A stretch of 39,831 nt of DNA from contig DIXL01000077.1 of assembly GCA_002428685.1 (NCBI GenBank), forward strand, positions 1 through 39,831. Direction: 5' to 3'. Shown here piece after piece: positions 14,597-24,198 of the stretch (the stretch's first letter is position 1; the number at the start of each line of letters is the position of its first letter). Source of the DNA: Cloacimonetes bacterium UBA6081. Its GTDB lineage: Bacteria > Cloacimonadota > Cloacimonadia > Cloacimonadales > Cloacimonadaceae. A program made the position numbers and the translations under genes. The notes beneath the pieces are model-generated. The model was given only the letters and a program-made list of their open reading frames with translations, had not been told where the DNA came from and made no database searches.

Positions 14597-17500
14597 CTAT
14601 TCTTCTTCCTTATACAGGTTAAACCTTTGCAGCTTTTTAATTAATCCCTGTCTGGATAGCCCAAGTTCTCTGGCAGATTGAGTTTGATTCCAGTTAAATT
14701 TTTCCATGCTCTGGGTAATCATGCGGCGTTCCAGTTCTTCAATGGCGTCTTTCAAGGTTTTCTTGGTGGAAAGCATGTCAATAGTCTGGCTATGTTCATG
14801 ATAGCGAAAAACCTCTTCGCTAAAGTCATTTGGCTTGATAAATGTATCCGGTTCAGCCAGAGTAACGGCTCGTTCAATTTCGTTTTCCAATTGGCGTACA
14901 TTTCCCGGCCAGTCGTATTGCTCCAGATTCTTCATAGCTTCGACAGAGAACCCGGGCACGTTTTTATTCATGCGTTTGGTATATTTGTCCAAAAAGTGGA
15001 TTGCCAAAAGCGGAACATCGCCAACTCTGGTTTTCAAGGGTGGGACATCAATGCGGATCACATTCAAACGGTAGTATAAATCCAAGCGGAAATCACCGCT
15101 TTTTACTTTGTCTATCAGCGAAACGTTTGTGGCGCAGACCACACGCACATTTACCTTCTCTGTTTTTGTGGCACCAACCCTTTTAACTTCGCCCTCTTGC
15201 AAGAACCTTAAAAGCTTGGCCTGGGTAGATTGGCTGATATCGGCAATTTCATCCAGAAAGAAGGTTCCACCGTCGGCTACTTCGAATAGTCCTTTCTTAT
15301 CATAGGCAGCACCTGTAAATGAACCTTTTACGTGTCCAAATAATTCGCTTTCCAGCAAGGTTTCCGGAAGGGCACCACAATATTGCGCAATAAAGGCTTT
15401 GTTGCGTCTGTCGCTACTGTAATGCAAGGCACGGGCTATCAGTTCTTTACCTGTTCCGCTGGGTCCTTCCAGCAGTACCGTAGTAGGGGTGTCTTTCACC
15501 TTTTCGATGATTTCAAAGATCTTTATCATCTCGGGGCTTTTACCGATTATGTTGGCGTAAAGGTTGTTGGTATTAAGCTGTTCGCGAATTGTGGCATGAG
15601 ACTTTTCCAGATTGGCATTGCGGATGTTTTCAAAGATCACGATAATCTGGTTGGATAGTGCTGATAGCAGATTTATGATGCGTTCGGAGAAATAGTGCGA
15701 CCCGCTTTCGCAGAAGAGCAAAACCACGCCCAAAGTGTTTTTTCGGATGGATAGGGGCAGCACCAGGATATTATTGTATTTAGGGGCAAAGTGTGGCTGC
15801 TTGTAGTTTTCAATCTTGTTATTCTGATACACCTCTGTGCACAGATTCTGGAACTGGTCATAATACTTATCATCGTGAGAGAATTTTTTGTAAATCTTAT
15901 ATTCCCAGGCATCGGGCAAATTTGGATTGGCATGCAGCAAGAGCAATCCACCATCAGCTTCCGAGATTTCTATCAAACTGGATAGAGATTGTTCTATCAG
16001 AACATCCAAATCGGTAATAGTGTTTAGCTTCTGAGTAATCTCGTAGAATTGATTCAGCAGGTTTTCTTCAAACTTCACCTCTTCCATTTGCGAGGCGTAT
16101 TCACGCGTGATCTTCTGAAGTAAAATGTCGTTCTGTTCCAACAGCTTTATCGAACCATATTGTTGGATGATTTTCTTGTTATTCTTCAGAATCTGCAGGG
16201 CTTGTTCCCATTCTTCCAAATCCAGCAGAACTCCTGCCAGTTCATAATTTGCCAGCGATAGCTCATAGTTACTTCCAGCAGCCACAAACTGCTTGATGGC
16301 TTCATTCAGATATTCTTTGGCAGCTACCAGATTCTTGCGTTCCAACAGGGCACGCAGGTAATGAGACCGGCCGACTTCGAACTGCAGGTTTTGCTCTGTG
16401 GCCAGTTTTTGGGATTCGGTAATATAGTAATCCGCGCTTTCTACGTTTCTAGTTAAAATAAAGTAGTAAGCTTGTTTTTGATAGCCTTCTATAATTTTAG
16501 CGCGAGTAGCCAGTCCCTTAAAGAAATCCAGGCTTTCCACCAGATAGGGGTAGGCTTCTTTAAAGTTATGCAGCTTGGTAAGAACACTGCCAAGATTACC
16601 ATACAGCTCAGCTTTTAGGAAATCATCAGAAACCGATGGAATCAATTCTTTGCCATTCATATAAATATCAAAGGCCAGATTTAGCTCATTCTGCTTTTCA
16701 TAAACCTCACCCAAGTTATTGAAACTGCGGAGCAATCCTTCATTAAAATCGCATTCCTGCGACTTCTTAATAGCTTTCTCATAGTATTCTATGGATTCCG
16801 TCCAATTACCTTTCTTGGTGGATAAACACCCCAGATTATTATACGATGCTATGGTATTACGGTAAAAGGAAAATTCTATAGCCGTTTCCAGGGATTTATT
16901 TAGCGCAGCTTCTGCACGGGCAAAATCTCCATGATCCATCAGAGTAACGCCGATGTTATTGTAGATATTGGTGATATTGTAGGGCTCTATAAGTAGTTTT
17001 TGTATCTTTAAAGCTTCTTCCAGATAATAAATAGCCTTCACGGGATCACCCTTGTCATCCATTAATCCGCCCAGATTATTGTAACAAACCGAGATGCCAT
17101 TCAGGTTATAGTATTGCTTTTCCAGGGTAAGGCTTTTCAGAAAGTAAACTTCGCTTTTTTCCCAATCTCCCTGAAACATATACAGCACGCCCAGATTGTT
17201 GTAGATAGCTGCCAAGCCGTTATGGTCATGTGCCAGCGAATACATGGTTTCAGCTTCGTTAAACACCTCTTCAGCTTGTTCCCATTCATTTATGTAGTAA
17301 TGAATTTTGCCGCGTATTTTGCGCACTTCTGCCTGAATGCTGTGGCGTTGTTGTTGGTCTGTGATGCTGCTGGTGGAATGCCCAGCGTTATCCAAAGCGG
17401 TAAAGGCATCGTTAAAGGCTTCGCTTTCGGTTAGTACTTCTGCTTTCAATAGCAGTATCTTGGCTTTCCAATAGGGGTCTATAGTGGCAGGCGAGTATTT

Positions 17501-18880
17501 TTTTATAATCTCCAAAGCAAAGGCGGAAGAATTTACGGCATACAAATCGGAAGCAAGCTGATATACTATTTGCTCTGCCGGAAAGTTGTTTTCGGTGCAG
17601 ATATGCAAGGCCTGACGGTAGTAATCCACCGACTTTTCCTTTTGGTTCATATCGCTGTAGGCTTTGGCAATTTTCTGAGTGCTTTCCAATTTCCCTTTGG
17701 GGTTTTTAGTATGCACCAGAACGTAATCTTCCAAAACTAACAAACCCTCGTTATCATTTATCAAACTCAAATCACTTATCAGGGTGGCAAACCTGGTGGC
17801 GTCGTATTTGTTTGCCAGCATCATCATGCGCACCTGGGCTTGGTTAAATTTGCTGTGTTTGGATAAAAATTCGTTTAACTTCGTATAAAGAGTAGGACTG
17901 AAATTGGCGGAGCTGGTCTTTAGCCACTGCGTAAAAGCACTTTTCTTTTGAATTATGCTATGATTGTTGGGGCTGGAGATAAGGCCAAGCTCCAACAGCA
18001 CTTTCTGGTCTGCCTTAAAGGTCTTGGGCTTTTCCAGAGCCATCAATAGTTCGTCAGTGGAAGCTCCATCCAGCACAAACATAGCCACCAGAATATCCTT
18101 TTGGGCGGGAGTGAGCGATTCCAGAGATTGGTGATAGATATCTTTGGCATCAAAAGTCTTTTCCAGATACGGACTTAGATCAAACTTCCCTTTGGGTTTT
18201 TGAGCAAGTATTTCTCTGAACACACGCTCAATAATCATCAGGTTTCCGCCCGTAATTCTGCGAAAAATCTCGCCTTCGGTTACATAACCAAAATCTGCAT
18301 CGGGGAAGGTAAGCTGCAATAACTTCTGGCAATCCTCCACTCCTAATTCCGGAATGTGGTCTGCTACCGAAAAGGGAAACAGCCGTTCCTGCGTGAAAGC
18401 AACAATCTGAATCCCCACGTCCGGTAAAAAGGATACTACATATTGCAGGTAATCACGCGTGTATTTATCCAGAACATCGCAATCGTCTATCACCAAAAGC
18501 ATCTGATGAAACAGTTCCATTCCATTCAAGCGTTCTGTGATGTAGTAAAAGAAATCAAATTTGTTACTGGATTTTATATTCTCGCGAAATTCTGCATAAA
18601 AACCATACAAGTCTTCTTCGCTTACCGCGGTGAGAATTTGTATGATCTCGGTAAAATGGTTTAAATTGAGGGGGTGAGGAGAAAAAAATACTCTGGTTTC
18701 ATACAATTCTGTGGCACTTTCCATAAGGGGCTGGACAAAATAGCTTTTTCCCGAGCCGGATTTACCAGTTATCTCCATAAGATGACTGCTGCTGTTGTCA
18801 TTTAAAAATCCGGTGATTTTAGATAGTGCTATCCTGCCTGTTATATAACTATTCATCTGACGAGTCATGTTTTCTGGCAT
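14597..18880 (-). CDS. STAND/AAA-like NTPase-TPR-GAF-sigma-54 activator, 1427 residues
   Basis: The domains in order are: an NTPase at residues 1-330 with P-loop GKSGSGKS (39-46), Walker B LLVIDD (128-133) and helical/winged regions, in the manner of STAND regulators; about ten TPRs (about 340-920; YNNLGVLYMFQGDWEKSEVY and similar 40-residue units); GAF (about 950-1090; ISEADGGLLLLHA). Next comes a full sigma-54 AAA+ domain (about 1115-1350): Walker A EGPSGTGKE, the sigma-54 contact loop as GSFTGA instead of GAFTGA, Walker B GGTFFLDEI and arginine-finger region FRLDLYYRLNV. A Fis-type HTH ends the protein (WNQTQSARELGLSRQGLIKKL). It should open sigma-54 promoters on receiving a signal through the STAND/TPR/GAF part. 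SD GGGGGATAC sets ATG 18880. The divergent neighbour has a sigma-54 promoter. The signal is unknown. Confidence 0.92.
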   Translation of the reverse strand: MPENMTRQMNSYITGRIALSKITGFLNDNSSSHLMEITGKSGSGKSYFVQPLMESATELYETRVFFSPHPLNLNHFTEIIQILTAVSEEDLYGFYAEFRENIKSSNKFDFFYYITERLNGMELFHQMLLVIDDCDVLDKYTRDYLQYVVSFLPDVGIQIVAFTQERLFPFSVADHIPELGVEDCQKLLQLTFPDADFGYVTEGEIFRRITGGNLMIIERVFREILAQKPKGKFDLSPYLEKTFDAKDIYHQSLESLTPAQKDILVAMFVLDGASTDELLMALEKPKTFKADQKVLLELGLISSPNNHSIIQKKSAFTQWLKTSSANFSPTLYTKLNEFLSKHSKFNQAQVRMMMLANKYDATRFATLISDLSLINDNEGLLVLEDYVLVHTKNPKGKLESTQKIAKAYSDMNQKEKSVDYYRQALHICTENNFPAEQIVYQLASDLYAVNSSAFALEIIKKYSPATIDPYWKAKILLLKAEVLTESEAFNDAFTALDNAGHSTSSITDQQQRHSIQAEVRKIRGKIHYYINEWEQAEEVFNEAETMYSLAHDHNGLAAIYNNLGVLYMFQGDWEKSEVYFLKSLTLEKQYYNLNGISVCYNNLGGLMDDKGDPVKAIYYLEEALKIQKLLIEPYNITNIYNNIGVTLMDHGDFARAEAALNKSLETAIEFSFYRNTIASYNNLGCLSTKKGNWTESIEYYEKAIKKSQECDFNEGLLRSFNNLGEVYEKQNELNLAFDIYMNGKELIPSVSDDFLKAELYGNLGSVLTKLHNFKEAYPYLVESLDFFKGLATRAKIIEGYQKQAYYFILTRNVESADYYITESQKLATEQNLQFEVGRSHYLRALLERKNLVAAKEYLNEAIKQFVAAGSNYELSLANYELAGVLLDLEEWEQALQILKNNKKIIQQYGSIKLLEQNDILLQKITREYASQMEEVKFEENLLNQFYEITQKLNTITDLDVLIEQSLSSLIEISEADGGLLLLHANPNLPDAWEYKIYKKFSHDDKYYDQFQNLCTEVYQNNKIENYKQPHFAPKYNNILVLPLSIRKNTLGVVLLFCESGSHYFSERIINLLSALSNQIIVIFENIRNANLEKSHATIREQLNTNNLYANIIGKSPEMIKIFEIIEKVKDTPTTVLLEGPSGTGKELIARALHYSSDRRNKAFIAQYCGALPETLLESELFGHVKGSFTGAAYDKKGLFEVADGGTFFLDEIADISQSTQAKLLRFLQEGEVKRVGATKTEKVNVRVVCATNVSLIDKVKSGDFRLDLYYRLNVIRIDVPPLKTRVGDVPLLAIHFLDKYTKRMNKNVPGFSVEAMKNLEQYDWPGNVRQLENEIERAVTLAEPDTFIKPNDFSEEVFRYHEHSQTIDMLSTKKTLKDAIEELERRMITQSMEKFNWNQTQSARELGLSRQGLIKKLQRFNLYKEEE

Positions 18881-18912
18881 GTATCCCCCATACCTGGAGA
18901 TTTAGTTTACAG

Positions 18913-18943
18913 GTCAACTGTAAAAAGAGTTGACATATGTCAA
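18913..18943. promoter_or_regulatory. Palindromic candidate operator upstream of the sigma-54 activator gene
   Basis: TTGACATATGTCAA (18930-18943) is a perfect 14-bp palindrome. A further half-site, GTCAAC (18913-18918), pairs with GTTGAC (18929-18934). Three GTCAA-type half-sites in 31 bp, 33-63 bp before the activator start and about 290 bp before the divergent sigma-54 promoter, suit a dimeric regulator, possibly the Fis-type HTH of the activator itself. That distance is normal for sigma-54 enhancer sites. The assignment is inference. The rest of 18881-19207 shows no gene. Confidence 0.45.
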
Positions 18944-19206
18944 GCAGAAAGTGCAAAAAAATGCAGAAGGCACTGCCTAATTCTCTGCTAACTATAGAGT
19001 AATACCTTTTCCTTTTTGTATCAGATTGGGTCATTCTTCCTTCCAATCATGAAAACCGGAGGCATTCCGCAGTTAAACCACAGATTGAGTTGAATAAATG
19101 TGGTTTGATAGTGGGGTTTTGCAACTAAAATAGTTAAACATGAAATGTCCGACAACATAAGCTATCTGACAGGATGGGGCACTAATATGTCAAATCATTG
19201 CAACTA

Positions 19207-19222
19207 CGGAACGATTCTTGCT
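19207..19222 (+). promoter_or_regulatory. Sigma-54 (-24/-12) promoter of the propeller gene
   Basis: CGGAACGATTCTTGCT matches the sigma-54 consensus TGGCACG-N4-TTGC(A/T) at all the key positions: GG at 19208-19209, ACG at 19211-19213, TTGC at 19218-19221, with exact 12-bp GG-to-GC spacing. Transcription would start near 19233, leaving a 33-nt leader with the SD. It points away from the sigma-54 activator gene. Confidence 0.75.
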
Positions 19223-19265
19223 ATCAATACTGAGTACAAAGTTCTTGGACTACAGGAGGTATCTC

Positions 19266-21395
19266 ATGAGTCGTGCTTTATTTTGTCTGGTATTTGTATT
19301 AGGCTGCCTTTCTCTGGCAGCTCAGTATCCGGGTTGGACTAATTATATCAACAGTGAAGGTTCATACTCAATATGCGGAACCGACACCGATATCTGGGTG
19401 GGCTGCAATGGAGGTTTGGTAAGATACGACCGGGATAGCATGGAACCAACGTTTTACACCCATGCCAATTCTGGTATTCCCTATAACGATGTATATTTCT
19501 TAGCTGCCGATTCCTTGGGGAATATCTGGTGCGCTTACCCTTATCGAGGTTTGTCCAGGTTCGATGGTAGCAACTGGACTCACTTCACAGTTCCCGGCAC
19601 GAGCCAGATTGTTTCATTTGCTGTCTGTGCGCCTGATGACATCTGGATGGGAACAGTTACGGAAGGACTATATCATTTTGATGGAAGCACCTTTACCCAG
19701 CACACCGAATTTCAGGCCATTCCGTGCTCCGGGGCATCGTCTCTGGCGGTGGACAAGCTTGGCAGGCTCTGGTTTCAGGCATCTAACGACTATGCTGGTT
19801 CAAGTAGCAGCGTCTATTGTTATGATGGAACCACCTTTACTCAATACAATCCGCCGGATACCTCCTATGGCAAATATTCCATCAGATTTGATTCTAATAA
19901 CACCCTCTGGTATGCCACGTATTATGGATGGCTCTGGCATTACGACGGCACCACATGGACTAATTACACCTACGCCAATAGTGGCTTATCTGGCGAATAC
20001 ATTTTTGATATCTACTTCGACTCGCAGGATAATCTCTGGGTGTGGCAAGCTTCAGGTTTCTGCCGTTTTGACGGTGTCAACTGGCAAGACTATCCCGAAC
20101 TAGATGGTTACTACTCACTAGTCCCCACACTTTATATCGACCAGGAAGACGTTCTCTGGTTTGGCGGGGGCAATCTCAAACGCTATACAAATGGACAAGT
20201 TCAGATTTTTCCTACCTCCAATAGTGGACTCTCATCATCCTACGTAAAGAAAACCGCTCGAGATAATATTGGCACCATCTGGTTTGCAACCTATTATGGT
20301 CTGGACTGGTTTGATGGAATTAACTGGGGTCACGTTGATCTACCAGGCTCGAACGACAATATCGCTGATATAGCCTTCGATTCTCAGGGGCGGCTCTGGA
20401 TTGCCTCGGTCAACGAAGGTCTTCTCTGCTATGCCAATGGGGCTTTTACAAGTTGGAATATAGACAATTCCGATATTGTGACTAACTACCTTGAGCATAT
20501 TGATATCGACGCGCAAGACAGAATATGGATAAGCTCTGGAGGAGGCGTAAGCTGTCTGGATAACAACACCTGGACAAACTATAACACGGGTAACGCTCCC
20601 TTTCCTACAAACTTGGTCAGTGCTCTATATCTTGATGCCTCAGGTAGGGTGTGGGCGGGATTTTGGCAAGATCCTATTGGCCCAGGAGCTCTGGCAGTGC
20701 TCGACAACGGCATCTGGACGATTTACGATTCCTCAAACTCGGTTTTGAACAACCTGAGGATCAATGCTATCACAACACACAACGGAATAGTCTGGATCTC
20801 CACCGAAGGAGGTTTAGCGCGTTTCGACGGTGCAAACTGGGAACTTTGGACTACTGCAAACACAGGCTTGCTAAATAACAGGGTGAGATACATCGCCTTC
20901 GATAGCAACGGACATATGTTTTGTTCTACCGCTGCCGGTGGGCTCGCACATTATGATGGGAGCTTTTGGACTATCTGGACATCCAATAACTCAGGATTGC
21001 AAGACAACTATCCCAAAACGCTTATGATAGAGCCCGGTGATAGGCTATGGATCTGTAATATTTACAATGGCGTTACCGTATTCGACCATGAAGCAATGGG
21101 CTCGGAAGACCCAGAGCTCGCACCTTCGGTAAACTCAATCCGAGTGTACCCAAATCCTTTTTCAGACAAGCTTAGCTTTTCCGGACTGGAAACTAAAAAC
21201 GACACCAAACTGCGGCTGTTTAATCTACGTGGTCAGATACTTGCTACCTGGGATGTCTCTGCCGGTGAGGAGGCATGCATAGATCTTTCTGCTCAGGGCT
21301 TGACAAAGCTTCCCGCAGGTGTATATATCTGGCAAGCGAAAGCAGGCAATAAGGTGCGCACCGGCAAGGTATTGAAGCTTAACAGCCGGAATTGA
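19266..21395 (+). CDS. Secreted two-component-regulator-type beta-propeller protein with T9SS sorting tail
   Basis: The protein has 709 residues from ATG 19266, which follows a very strong SD (AGGAGGTATCTC). The frame extends upstream to TTG 19218, but that overlaps the promoter. A signal peptide (LFCLVFVLGCLSLAAQ) is followed by about 14 Reg_prop-like blades carrying D-x-x-G-x-x-W and R-F-D-G-x-N-W motifs (ADSLGNIWCAYPYRGLSRFD; FDSQGRLWIASVNEGLLCY), as in the extracellular part of hybrid sensors but with no kinase attached. The last 85 residues are a type A T9SS tail (VNSIRVYPNPFSDKLSFSG, then LRLFNLRGQ and PAGVYIWQ). It should cross the outer membrane through SprA and stay at or leave the surface. 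Its ligand is unknown. Expression is probably sigma-54 dependent. Confidence 0.85.
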   Translation: MSRALFCLVFVLGCLSLAAQYPGWTNYINSEGSYSICGTDTDIWVGCNGGLVRYDRDSMEPTFYTHANSGIPYNDVYFLAADSLGNIWCAYPYRGLSRFDGSNWTHFTVPGTSQIVSFAVCAPDDIWMGTVTEGLYHFDGSTFTQHTEFQAIPCSGASSLAVDKLGRLWFQASNDYAGSSSSVYCYDGTTFTQYNPPDTSYGKYSIRFDSNNTLWYATYYGWLWHYDGTTWTNYTYANSGLSGEYIFDIYFDSQDNLWVWQASGFCRFDGVNWQDYPELDGYYSLVPTLYIDQEDVLWFGGGNLKRYTNGQVQIFPTSNSGLSSSYVKKTARDNIGTIWFATYYGLDWFDGINWGHVDLPGSNDNIADIAFDSQGRLWIASVNEGLLCYANGAFTSWNIDNSDIVTNYLEHIDIDAQDRIWISSGGGVSCLDNNTWTNYNTGNAPFPTNLVSALYLDASGRVWAGFWQDPIGPGALAVLDNGIWTIYDSSNSVLNNLRINAITTHNGIVWISTEGGLARFDGANWELWTTANTGLLNNRVRYIAFDSNGHMFCSTAAGGLAHYDGSFWTIWTSNNSGLQDNYPKTLMIEPGDRLWICNIYNGVTVFDHEAMGSEDPELAPSVNSIRVYPNPFSDKLSFSGLETKNDTKLRLFNLRGQILATWDVSAGEEACIDLSAQGLTKLPAGVYIWQAKAGNKVRTGKVLKLNSRN

Positions 21396-21399
21396 CAGA

Positions 21400-21631
21400 T
21401 ATGGCATAGCTATAGATTAAATAATCAAGGCATTATCCGATTGCTATGAAGTGATACCAGAAATGTCAAATCGGGACAGTCGTTTCATAAAATTGCCGAG
21501 AGCCCATAGTTTGGGACAACATTCTTGTAACAGATAAAGGTCTATGCCTAATTGACTCAATGGTTGCTATGTAACATCTGGAGCTTCCTAAAGTTATTAG
21601 AATTTAAGGGAATTGATTGCGCTATGCCATA
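21400..21631. repeat. Possible element with 11-bp inverted ends
   Basis: TATGGCATAGC (21400-21410) and GCTATGCCATA (21621-21631) are perfect inverted copies that bracket nearly all of the 255-bp spacer between the convergent propeller and lipoprotein genes. No gene or terminator is evident between them. They could be the ends of a small non-autonomous element or a long-range hairpin; chance cannot be excluded. Confidence 0.3.
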
Positions 21632-21650
21632 GAAGAAACACTCTATTACG

Positions 21651-22505
21651 CTATTCAAAGTAAATACCCCATCCCACATAAACAATTGGTTCCCAACTTT
21701 CAGCCGATTTCAGCTTAACATGTTCATTTCCAAGCTGAATGCTGAAGAAATGTTTTTTAGAACGAAAATCCAGATGTCCCATAATTGCATTACGGAAGGC
21801 CTGTATGTCTGGTTGATTATAGTAAAAGGTAGGTTCAAAATGCATGTCAAGGGGGGTTATGATTAGCAGATCACTGTTTATCCAATCACAGGCAGTCCTA
21901 CCCGTTCCGCTGAGGACTACTTGCATCCCATTTGAGAACTTAATCTGCTTACTTAGGGTTAAAGGCAGTTCCACAGATTTATAATTAAAGCGGAGCCGGG
22001 CGTATTGGCCTAATCTTTCCACTCCCTTACCGATTCCATAAGCAGGGAATGCTGCCAAAAACACATCATGCCCCAGAGGAAGAGACTTATGCAGGCTTGC
22101 TTTGCTATAAAATCCTACAGCTTCATAATTATTCAGGCTCGGCACATCGCTCATATACCCATAGGTAGTTTTTACCCTGAAGCCGGGACCAACAAAATTG
22201 GCCAGTTGCCCGCTAATCGCAAACCCTTTTCCCAGACCAATTGCACCCCCCAGAGGCATATGGCCGTTCAACCTAAGCTTTTCTTGACGTTTCACAGCAC
22301 TGTCTGCCGCTGCTGGTGCATAATCGTGCAGTTGATACACTTTGCTTGAAGTGGTAAAACCAAAAAGTATTTGTCTCTTACCAGCTTCCAATGGCACTGC
22401 GTTGTGAGGATGGTTATTCATAATATTGGAGCATCCCCAAAGAAATGCCAAACATAAGTAAGGAACAATTCGGAGCAATGCATTAACTTGCAATTTAGAT
22501 TTCAT
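21651..22505 (-). CDS. Outer-membrane lipoprotein-like protein of unknown function
   Basis: I do not recognise the family. The 284-residue product has a lipoprotein signal (YLCLAFLWGC, Cys 25), then an extended stretch of Gly-rich amphipathic strands (PLGGAIGLGKGFAISGQLANF, YARLRFNYKSVELPLTL, FFSIQLGNEHVKL, IVYVGWGIYF). It looks like a small barrel or beta-sheet surface protein tethered by lipid. The SD AAGGCGAG lies 4 bp before ATG 22505. It is a single gene, convergent with the propeller gene and divergent from the MATE gene. The 278-bp spacer to the latter (22506-22783) shows nothing I can name. Confidence 0.65.
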   Translation of the reverse strand: MKSKLQVNALLRIVPYLCLAFLWGCSNIMNNHPHNAVPLEAGKRQILFGFTTSSKVYQLHDYAPAAADSAVKRQEKLRLNGHMPLGGAIGLGKGFAISGQLANFVGPGFRVKTTYGYMSDVPSLNNYEAVGFYSKASLHKSLPLGHDVFLAAFPAYGIGKGVERLGQYARLRFNYKSVELPLTLSKQIKFSNGMQVVLSGTGRTACDWINSDLLIITPLDMHFEPTFYYNQPDIQAFRNAIMGHLDFRSKKHFFSIQLGNEHVKLKSAESWEPIVYVGWGIYFE

Positions 22506-22783
22506 ATTCTCGCCTTGATTGTTAAGTCCCCTTTTGTCCAGCTAATGAATCCTAAGTTTCTTAAGAGAGCATTTTGCAGCTTTCGTTACTTACAATCTCT
22601 GGGAGACAAAACTATAAATTGCATTGTTTTTCAGCTCCATGTTTCAAGTCAAGCTCTTTAAAAAAGTCAAGCTACCGGATGGTTAGGCAGAAGCGTTTCA
22701 AAACCACGGATATATAATAACTATGCACTTCCCATCTTGACACAAAGTCCAGAGCGAAAATCATAGTGCCATAAGGAAAACTA

Positions 22784-24130
22784 ATGGCAAAACATAGTAA
22801 AATAGACATTCTGGAGAAAGCTCCCATACCATATTCCATCCTGCAGCTTGCGCTTCCCAGCGTGCTAAGCATGGTGGTAAATATATTATACAATCTAACC
22901 GATACTTTCTTTATCGGCAAGCTAAATGATCCCTATCAGGTGGCGGCGGTGTCGCTTGCCTTTCCTTTGTTTGCCTTTCAAATGGCCATTGCAGGTATTT
23001 TTGGAAATGGGGGAGGCAGCTATCTTTCGCGCTTACTTGGCAAAAAAGATTATGTCATGGCCAGAGAAACCACCACCACAGCTATCTTTACTTCTGCAAT
23101 AGTCTCTGTGCTCCTGGGAGTGGTTGGCGTCCTGTTCATTCCCAGGTTCTTAGGTATTCTTGGAGCTGGTGGAACCACAGCTTTCTATGCCCAAAAATAC
23201 ATGCTGATCATCATGTTAGGAAGTCCGATAACCTTGCTGAATCTCACCTTGGTACAGTTATTGCGGGCAGAAGGTGCCGCCAAAGCTGCCATGCTGGGCT
23301 TGATAATTGGCACAATTGCCAATATAGTTTTGGATCCTTTGTTCATTTTCGTCTTTAATATGGGAATTTTGGGTGCTGCCATAGCCACGGTTTTGGGTCA
23401 AGGGCTTGGATTGCTATATTTTATCAGCTATTACCTTGGTAAAAAAAGCCTGGCAGTTCCATCCCGTCATTTTTTGCATTTCAGATGGGAATGCTATAAA
23501 CAAATATTCCTAATCGGCATTCCATCTTCGCTTTCGCAAGTAATGATGGGCATTGGCAGCACGATATCGTTTAAGCTGGCCTCAACTTATGGAGATCATG
23601 CAATTGCCGCATTGGGCGTAGCGCATCGGGTGTTTTCCATCCCAATCTTTGTGTTTATCGGAATCTCTGTGGGGGTGCAAGCCTTAATTGGCTTCAATTA
23701 TGGTGCCAAGAATTATAACCGGATGAAAAAGGCTATCAGGACTTCAATACAGGTCAGCTCTGGTTTGGCGGTGTTATTTACCCTGTTGTTTGCGCTGTTC
23801 CCTCGGGCTCTGATGGCAGCTTTTATCAAGGACCCAAAGATAATTGAAATCGGAGTGGTGATTTTGGGAGCTTATGTTTTTGCAATTCCCTTTGCTGGAG
23901 TTGGTATGATTCTGATGGCCAGTTTACAAGCCATGGGAAAAGCTTTTCCTGCGTTTGTGGTTGCTCTTTCACGTCAGGGAATTGTGTATATTCCAGCCAT
24001 TTTGATTCTGAACAAGCTTTTCGCTTTTGAGGGTTTGGTGTTTGCTTTGCCCCTTGCCGATGCGCTTACTACTTTAACGTCATTCTGTTTTGTATATGCC
24101 ATTACGCGGAGGCTAAAAAACTTCACTTGA
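22784..24130 (+). CDS. MATE-family multidrug/cation efflux transporter
   Basis: The 448-residue integral membrane protein has about 12 helices in two similar halves, normal for MATE. Visible family features include PYSILQLALPSVLSMVVNILYNLTDTFFIGKL (helix 1 and loop), FGNGGGSYLSRLLGKKD, and the second-half counterpart IGIPSSLSQVMMGIGS, with GVQALIGFNYGAKNYNRMKKAI. It exports drugs or metabolites in exchange for Na+ or H+. The bacterial DinF/MepA-like branch fits best, but substrate is unknown. The SD is AAGGAAAACTA before ATG 22784. The next gene starts 68 bp after its stop. Confidence 0.92.
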   Translation: MAKHSKIDILEKAPIPYSILQLALPSVLSMVVNILYNLTDTFFIGKLNDPYQVAAVSLAFPLFAFQMAIAGIFGNGGGSYLSRLLGKKDYVMARETTTTAIFTSAIVSVLLGVVGVLFIPRFLGILGAGGTTAFYAQKYMLIIMLGSPITLLNLTLVQLLRAEGAAKAAMLGLIIGTIANIVLDPLFIFVFNMGILGAAIATVLGQGLGLLYFISYYLGKKSLAVPSRHFLHFRWECYKQIFLIGIPSSLSQVMMGIGSTISFKLASTYGDHAIAALGVAHRVFSIPIFVFIGISVGVQALIGFNYGAKNYNRMKKAIRTSIQVSSGLAVLFTLLFALFPRALMAAFIKDPKIIEIGVVILGAYVFAIPFAGVGMILMASLQAMGKAFPAFVVALSRQGIVYIPAILILNKLFAFEGLVFALPLADALTTLTSFCFVYAITRRLKNFT

Positions 24131-24198
24131 CACAAAAACCCCCTTTTTAATAAGAGCTTAGGGCATTAGAATAACAAAAAAAAGAACATGGAGGAAAC

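Noticed and set aside
19218..19265. TTG start for the propeller protein at 19218
   Set aside because: It would lie inside the sigma-54 promoter and upstream of the predicted transcript start; ATG 19266 has a perfect SD and signal peptide.
24127..24153. TTGACA with TAATAA as a promoter for rocD
   Set aside because: TTGACA overlaps the MATE stop and the spacing to the best -10 is only about 15 bp with a poor match, so not supported enough to list.
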